A program made the translations under genes and the position numbers. A stretch of 11,457 nucleotides of DNA from an uncultured Acinetobacter sp. GTDB taxonomy: Bacteria; Cyanobacteriota; Vampirovibrionia; Gastranaerophilales; Gastranaerophilaceae. Numbering within the stretch: the stretch's first letter is position 1; each line of letters opens with the position of its first letter. The notes beneath the pieces were generated by a model. That model ran no database searches. It saw only the letters and a program-made list of their open reading frames with translations, and was not told the DNA's origin. The stretch is taken from assembly GCA_946623365.1 (NCBI GenBank), contig CAMORE010000064.1:1-11457 (forward strand). Reading direction: 5' to 3'. This document shows, in pieces, positions 7,206 through 11,457 of this stretch.

Positions 7206-7978
7206 TGTCCGAAAAAATAGATAGAGCAATGAAACTTTTTCAGGAGAAAAAGTATAAAGAAGCAATAGATGCGTTTAGTTCCGTACTGGAAACAGAACCG
7301 GATAATGCGGATGTTTATAACAATATGGGTGTGGCATATTCTTGTGAAGGAGATTTTGACCACGCAGAGAAGTGTTATGTTAGAGCAATTGAACTTGACC
7401 CTGAACTTGCACAAGCATACATTAATCTGTCAGATTTATATTATAAGTCAGGAGATTTATCATCAGCTGTAGGAACTTTGCAAAGAGGCAGTTATGAATT
7501 ACAAGATAATTTAACAATCGCTCATCTTCTTGCAAGAGTTTATATTGAAGACCAGAGATGGGATGACGCTATTGAAGAACTTGAAAGAGTACTTGATGGA
7601 GAGCCTGAAAACTATGATGCATATTATGATTTAGGACATGTTTATTTTGAATTGGGAGATTATGAGTCTGCAATTGACAATTTTGAAAATGTCATTGCTT
7701 ATGAACAAAACCAAAATAATGAACTTTTGTATTACGCTCTTGCTCAGGCTTATGAAGCTAATAATCAAATAGACAAAGCAATCTCAAACTATTTAAAAGC
7801 AATAGCAGTTAATGATAAATTTACGCTTGCATATAAAAAAGTCGGAATTCTTTTTCTTGCAAGAGAAGATTTTGCTGACGCAGTTGAGTATTTTGAAAAC
7901 TATCTTGAATTTGATATTCCTGACGAAGAAAAAGATAGTGTTCAAAAATTAATTGACAGAGTTAAATCAAAAATATAG
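7205..7978 (+). CDS. Tetratricopeptide repeat protein
   Basis: The 257 residues are almost wholly TPR helical pairs, about seven repeats (roughly 2-34, 35-68, 69-102, 103-136, 137-170, 172-205 and 206-238). They show the usual spacing of small and aromatic residues, for example ADVYNNMGVAYSCEGDFDHA (35-54) and YDAYYDLGHVYFELGDYESA (137-156). There is no signal peptide or transmembrane segment, so it is probably a cytoplasmic scaffold, unless the operon supplies an unusual partner. Its ATG overlaps the lptA stop by one base, which points to translational coupling and matched expression. The context recalls the role of LapB/YciM as a TPR adaptor in LPS regulation, but that protein has an N-terminal membrane helix and rubredoxin-like cysteines that are missing here. 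The specific function cannot be assigned. Confidence 0.9.
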   Translation: MSEKIDRAMKLFQEKKYKEAIDAFSSVLETEPDNADVYNNMGVAYSCEGDFDHAEKCYVRAIELDPELAQAYINLSDLYYKSGDLSSAVGTLQRGSYELQDNLTIAHLLARVYIEDQRWDDAIEELERVLDGEPENYDAYYDLGHVYFELGDYESAIDNFENVIAYEQNQNNELLYYALAQAYEANNQIDKAISNYLKAIAVNDKFTLAYKKVGILFLAREDFADAVEYFENYLEFDIPDEEKDSVQKLIDRVKSKI

Positions 7979-8007
7979 TTTAATAGAATATAAGTAAAAA
8001 CAAATTC

Positions 8008-8013
8008 GAGGAG
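8008..8013 (+). promoter_or_regulatory. Strong ribosome binding site for mraY
   Basis: GAGGAG lies seven bases before the ATG at 8021. It is the best Shine-Dalgarno match in the window and selects the first ATG rather than the one two codons later (MIM...). Confidence 0.7.
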
Positions 8014-8020
8014 AATAATT

Positions 8021-8980
8021 ATGATAATGCTTGCAGTAGGACTGTTGCTAAGTTTGGTACTTTGTCTTTTATTTGGAATTCCGTATATTGATTTTTTAAA
8101 GAAAAAAACAATAGGACAATACGTACTCGATTTGGCACCCGAAAGTCACGCAAAAAAACAGGGTACTCCTACGACAGGCGGCGTATTTATTATTCTTGCA
8201 ATTATTTTAGCCTCAATAATTACTTTATATATGGCACAACAAGTAAATAACGCTGCGTGGATTATTTTACTTACATTAATTTTTATGGCACTTGCAGGAT
8301 TACAGGATGATTATTTAAAAATTAAAGGAAAAGAAAATAAGGGATTAAGCCCGAAGGGTAAGCTTATAAGACAAATATTAATTGCTTTAATTCCTACCAT
8401 ATACGCAATGCTTCATTATGGTACCGTAATAACACTCGGTTCAAAAAGTTTTGATATCGGCTTATTTTATCCTATTTTAGCAGTATTTATAATCACAGGA
8501 GCGTCAAATGCATACAACCTAACTGATGGGTTGGATGGTCTTGCGGCATCAACGGGGATTCCTGCATTTTTAGCTTGTTTAATACTTGCATGGTTGGGCG
8601 GACATTACGATGTCGCTATAATTTCAGCAACAGTCGTAGGAGCTTTGCTCGGCTTTTTAAAATACAACAAACCAAAAGCACAAGTTTTCATGGGTGATAC
8701 AGGCTCATTAGCGTTGGGAGGACTTTTAGGAACATTAGCCGTACTCGGAAGATTTGAGCTGTTACTTGCGATTTTTGGCGGAGTTTTTGTTATGGAAACT
8801 TTGTCTGTAATTATTCAGGTAACAAGTTTTAAGCTAACAGGAAAAAGAGTTTTTAAAATGTCCCCGATTCACCATCATTTTGAATTATGCGGACATAGTG
8901 AGTTAAGAATAGTAATAGAATTTACCGTTGTTTCATTAATTCTCGGAATATTAGCAATTTTAATAAATATGTTTATTTAG
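8021..8980 (+). CDS. mraY: Phospho-N-acetylmuramoyl-pentapeptide-transferase (lipid I synthase)
   Basis: MraY transfers phospho-MurNAc-pentapeptide from UDP to undecaprenyl phosphate, making lipid I on the inner face of the cytoplasmic membrane. All family signatures are present: SHAKKQGTPTTGGV (42-55), the catalytic aspartate pair in GLQDDYLK (93-100, D96/D97), NAYNLTDGLDGLAAS (163-177), FMGDTGSLALGG (223-234, D226) and the histidine motif PIHHHFELCG (282-291). About ten hydrophobic segments are present. At 319 residues it matches the shorter MraY proteins (E. coli has 360), with short loops. The gene follows the TPR gene by 42 bases and is not in a classical mur/fts (dcw) cluster; none of murF, murD or ftsW flanks it. 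Confidence 0.97.
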   Translation: MIMLAVGLLLSLVLCLLFGIPYIDFLKKKTIGQYVLDLAPESHAKKQGTPTTGGVFIILAIILASIITLYMAQQVNNAAWIILLTLIFMALAGLQDDYLKIKGKENKGLSPKGKLIRQILIALIPTIYAMLHYGTVITLGSKSFDIGLFYPILAVFIITGASNAYNLTDGLDGLAASTGIPAFLACLILAWLGGHYDVAIISATVVGALLGFLKYNKPKAQVFMGDTGSLALGGLLGTLAVLGRFELLLAIFGGVFVMETLSVIIQVTSFKLTGKRVFKMSPIHHHFELCGHSELRIVIEFTVVSLILGILAILINMFI

Positions 8981-9015
8981 CCGAATATGGTAATTTAAAA
9001 ATTTTTTAAAGTTCA

Positions 9016-9021
9016 TATTAT
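9016..9021 (+). promoter_or_regulatory. Candidate -10 element abutting the Hcp-like gene
   Basis: TATTAT ends seven bases before the ATG at 9029, so transcription would begin at or next to the start codon. A weak -35, TTTAAA at 8994-8999, lies 16 bases upstream. The region is so AT-rich that a chance match is possible, and TATATA at 9021-9026 overlaps it. Confidence 0.3.
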
Positions 9022-9028
9022 ATATAGT

Positions 9029-10603
9029 ATGAATAATGAATTTAATATAGATTATCAATATGATCGATGTATCTCAAGGGGTATTTGTTCCATAAATCCT
9101 ACTACATCTTCTTTGCAAGAGATTATTATTATTTATCTCAAGCAAATTGCATATTATGGATTAAAGCTCGATAAATACGAACAATGTGATGTTAAAATAC
9201 AAAATTTAATTTTAAATACATTATCCATTTTAAGTTCAAATTATGAAATTTCAAATAATAATTTTGAAACAATAAATTCAACATTTTTAACGGAACTGCC
9301 GCGAATAATTGAAAAATATAAAACTATATGCAAGGCAGAAAATATAAAAGAAGAATTGTTAGACTTAGAAATCCCTATTGATAGAATATTAAATATTAAT
9401 GATTATATCAGATTGGGAGAAAAAGCCTTTTATAAAAGAACAAAAGATTTTACCGACGATATTAGAAGTTTTTATAGAATAATCTTTATCATCGTTAAAA
9501 GCATTGCTATTAACATTTTAACTTACGAAAGCTTTGGAAAAAATGCTCAAAAAGAATTTAAAACAATGTTAGAAACTATTAACATTTTAAATTCTCCTAT
9601 AATGGAAAAAGAGGAATTAAAAGAACTTATATATAAAATTTCCGAATGTGACTGTGATTTAATTAAACACATAAGAGCAAGTCAAATAGAAAAATACGGA
9701 GAGCCTTCGGAAACAGAAGTATCTTTCTCAACAACAAGAGGCAAATGTGCTTTGGTCGTGGGTTCTAATATAAAAGAACTGGAGGAGATTTTAGACAAAT
9801 TAGAAAATCATGAAATTGATATTTACACTCATGATAATATGATTCTTGCGCACACATTTCCGTTTTTTAAAAAATATAAAAACTTGAAGGGGCAATACGG
9901 AAAGGGCATGGAAAATTGTCTTTTAGATTTTTCAACATTTCCCGGGCCTATAATTTTAACCAGACATTCGCTTTTTAATGTAGAAAACTTATACAGAGGA
10001 AGGCTCTTTACTACAGATTTTTCTTCTTCTAAAGGCGTGATACCAATTACAAATCACGATTTTTCTCCGGTTATTCAGGCTGTAAATGAGACAAGGGGGT
10101 TTAAAACAGGAAAACAATGTACATCAGAAAAAATAGGATATTCACTCCAAACTCTAACTGAAAAAATACAGAATTCTATCGGAGTAATAAATCCGAAAAA
10201 AATTCTTATAATAGCATCAAACGGATATTCTGCGGAAGAAAAAGAATATTTTAACGCTTTTTATGAACATATCCCATCAGATATAATTGTAATATCTCAG
10301 TCCTGCATTAAAGAAAAAGAAAACAGATTATCCTTGCACTCTTCTGAAGACATTTTCTCCTTGTTTGAGATTTATAAATATTTGCATGATAATACTAAAA
10401 TTCCTATAGAAATGTTATTCCCGTATTGTGACAGGCATACGCTATCAGTAATACTAAATTTTAATAATACCCAAAGTAATATCTATATCGGAACTTGGAA
10501 CCAAACAGTAATAAATCCGAATATTATTGAATCTTTAAAAAAACATTTTAATATCAAAGTCTTAACTTCACCCAAAAAAGATTTAGAACAAATTATTAAA
10601 TAA
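9029..10603 (+). CDS. Hybrid cluster protein (Hcp) homologue with most metal ligands lost
   Basis: Hcp (hydroxylamine/NO reductase) carries an N-terminal Fe-S cluster and a hybrid Fe-S-O cluster. Homology is visible throughout: CISRGICSINP..SSLQE (14-31), KYGEPSETEVS (222-232), a paired YTHDNMILAHTFPFFKKY (266-283), FPGPIILT (304-311), RLFTTDFSSSKGV (325-337), DFSPVIQA (344-351) and the C-terminal NIYIGT...NPNIIESLKKHFNI (484-509). Against my recollection of canonical Hcp, the first CxxC is missing (only C14 and C20 remain). The hybrid-cluster ligands read Ser246 for His, Asn270 for Glu, Ser314, Ser397 and Ser439 for three cysteines, and Cys467/Arg469 for the Glu and Lys; only Cys426 is kept. 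The length (524) is near the normal 540-550, so this is an intact frame, not decay. It is probably a cofactor-free protein with a non-reductase role. The start is fixed by an in-frame TAA at 8996. The true function is unknown. Confidence 0.8.
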   Translation: MNNEFNIDYQYDRCISRGICSINPTTSSLQEIIIIYLKQIAYYGLKLDKYEQCDVKIQNLILNTLSILSSNYEISNNNFETINSTFLTELPRIIEKYKTICKAENIKEELLDLEIPIDRILNINDYIRLGEKAFYKRTKDFTDDIRSFYRIIFIIVKSIAINILTYESFGKNAQKEFKTMLETINILNSPIMEKEELKELIYKISECDCDLIKHIRASQIEKYGEPSETEVSFSTTRGKCALVVGSNIKELEEILDKLENHEIDIYTHDNMILAHTFPFFKKYKNLKGQYGKGMENCLLDFSTFPGPIILTRHSLFNVENLYRGRLFTTDFSSSKGVIPITNHDFSPVIQAVNETRGFKTGKQCTSEKIGYSLQTLTEKIQNSIGVINPKKILIIASNGYSAEEKEYFNAFYEHIPSDIIVISQSCIKEKENRLSLHSSEDIFSLFEIYKYLHDNTKIPIEMLFPYCDRHTLSVILNFNNTQSNIYIGTWNQTVINPNIIESLKKHFNIKVLTSPKKDLEQIIK

Positions 10604-10604
10604 A

Positions 10605-10633
10605 TTGCTCACAGGATAAATTTGTAGTATATT
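10605..10633 (+). promoter_or_regulatory. Candidate promoter for the right-edge membrane protein
   Basis: TTGCTC (10605-10610), a 17-base spacer and TATATT (10628-10633) sit directly after the stop of the Hcp-like gene. A start near 10640 would give a leader of about 30 bases with GGGG at 10656-10659, ten bases before the ATG. Confidence 0.35.
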
Positions 10634-10669
10634 TAATTAGTTATTAAAGAGTTACGGGGTAGATTAATT

Positions 10670-11457
10670 ATGTTTAAAACAATAAAAGAGAGCTTTAAGA
10701 TTACAAATGATTTTTTAATTATTGCAACTCCGTTAATTCTTTTTTCGCTTATATCTAATATTTATGCTGTTTTTTCTTTAAACGGAAACAGGTTCGGTAT
10801 AATATTTTCTCTCGTATTGCTGATATTAATGCTTTGTGCTTTCTTATCGGGATGGTTTTTCATGATAACGCAAGCGGTAAAAGAGCCTGAAATGGACAAA
10901 AAAGAATCATTAATGTCAGAATTTCCGGCAGGTGTCGGAGAATATTTTTTGAGTATATTGGGAATGTTATTTTCTTACGGAATATTATCGTTTGTTATAT
11001 TAGCAGTTGCTTTTTTTATAGGCAAACATTATATAGGAAATCCTAATATAACTTCCGCGCAAGTTTCTTCAGCTCTATCAAGCGTTGCAGCTATGAAGGA
11101 TTTTGTCTCATCGCTCAGTCAAGAACAGTTAGTTAAAATAGGTTATTGGAATATTCTTTTATTTGCGGCAATGGTTATTAATTATTTTTCAATATTATTT
11201 TATGCACCCGCAATATTTTTCAAAACCAAAAATCCGTTTAAAGGGTTGTGGTTTGCTTTGAGAGATTTATTCAGTTTTAAATTTTTTAAAAATATCGGAT
11301 TATTTTTATTTATTATTATTACATATTTATTTATATCAATGATAAGTGCATTTGCAGGAAAAAACATTGTTGTATATTTTATATTAACACTTGTAAATTT
11401 TTACTACCTGACATATATCGCAATACTTATTTTTAACTATTATTATTCAAATTACGC
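10670..11457 (+). CDS. Multi-pass membrane protein, C-terminus cut by window edge
   Basis: An open frame runs from the ATG at 10670 to the right edge, about 262 codons without a stop, beginning MFKTIKESFKITNDFLI. I predict about six transmembrane segments (around 15-35, 43-66, 92-118, 160-185, 208-228 and 232-256), rich in Ile, Leu and Phe. Between segments two and three is an acidic/basic cytoplasmic-type loop (KEPEMDKKESLMSEF, 71-85), and between three and four a Ser-rich loop. The segment NPFKGLWFALRDLF (188-201) ahead of a hydrophobic helix recalls the layout of DUF975/YciC-like integral membrane proteins, but I cannot confirm a family. It follows the Hcp-like gene after 66 bases on the same strand. 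The function is unknown. Confidence 0.75.
   Translation, partial: MFKTIKESFKITNDFLIIATPLILFSLISNIYAVFSLNGNRFGIIFSLVLLILMLCAFLSGWFFMITQAVKEPEMDKKESLMSEFPAGVGEYFLSILGMLFSYGILSFVILAVAFFIGKHYIGNPNITSAQVSSALSSVAAMKDFVSSLSQEQLVKIGYWNILLFAAMVINYFSILFYAPAIFFKTKNPFKGLWFALRDLFSFKFFKNIGLFLFIIITYLFISMISAFAGKNIVVYFILTLVNFYYLTYIAILIFNYYYSNY

Noticed and set aside
7172..7414. Minus-strand open frame across the lptA/TPR junction
   Set aside because: It overlaps two well-supported genes on the opposite strand, and its Cys/Ile/Phe-rich product has no family features.
7953..7979. TTGACA and TATAGT at the end of the TPR gene as an mraY promoter
   Set aside because: The -35 is perfect but the spacer is only 15 bases and both boxes lie within coding sequence. 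It is possible but not strong enough to annotate.
8994..9010. AT-only palindrome after mraY as a terminator
   Set aside because: The arms contain no G-C pairs and there is no loop, so the hairpin would be too weak; the stretch more likely belongs to the promoter region of the next gene.
9029..10603. Annotation as active hydroxylamine reductase (Hcp)
   Set aside because: The overall fold matches, but too few cluster ligands remain to support the enzyme activity.
1..11457. Mobile element, CRISPR array, tRNA, rRNA or riboswitch
   Set aside because: I saw no transposase or integrase, no regularly spaced repeats, no tRNA-like cloverleaf and no long structured leader; all gaps between genes are under 150 bases.

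Overview
This is an AT-rich chromosomal window with eleven protein-coding features, one of them cut by the right edge. It shows no RNA genes, insertion sequences, integrases, phage genes or CRISPR repeats. The source looks like a diderm bacterium: it has an LptC-like and an LptA/OstA-like gene for LPS export, beside mraY of peptidoglycan synthesis. Strong AT bias, mixed use of Shine-Dalgarno sites, a type IV pilus-type ATPase homologue, and a long protein with hydrophobic-F-x-x-K-G segments remind me of gut Vampirovibrionia/Melainabacteria (Gastranaerophilales). That assignment is an inference from recalled features, not a database result.

Layout. Positions 4-2184 (minus) hold a large membrane-associated protein of unknown function. 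It diverges from an exported protein of unknown function at 2311-3159 (plus). That gene converges, with only 9 bases between stops, on a family 4 uracil-DNA glycosylase (3169-3753, minus). A 138-base divergent region separates the glycosylase from a 75-residue stand-alone LuxR/GerE helix-turn-helix protein (3892-4119). Next is a 462-residue protein related to PilB/GspE ATPases (4188-5576). It keeps a Walker A motif but appears to have lost the other catalytic motifs. An envelope cluster follows: lptC-like (5616-6233), lptA-like (6246-7205), a TPR protein (7205-7978, overlapping lptA by one base) and mraY (8021-8980). After it lies a 524-residue homologue of the hybrid cluster protein (Hcp, 9029-10603) in which almost every metal ligand seems substituted. 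The window ends inside a multi-pass membrane protein (10670 to the edge).

How the genes work together. LptC and LptA homologues would form the periplasmic part of an LPS transport bridge. The tightly coupled TPR protein is likely co-produced with them, and MraY makes lipid I on the cytoplasmic side of the inner membrane, so this block is an envelope-building operon. The LuxR-type regulator lies just upstream of the ATPase-like gene, which has its own good promoter, so a regulatory link is possible but not shown.

The most interesting signals are two probable pseudoenzymes (the Hcp-like and PilB/GspE-like proteins) and a shared start architecture. Four genes (glycosylase, luxR-type, lptC-like, hcp-like) have a -10-like hexamer ending 6-9 bases before a well-fixed ATG and no Shine-Dalgarno site, which suggests leaderless or nearly leaderless mRNAs. 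The other genes mostly have recognisable ribosome binding sites.
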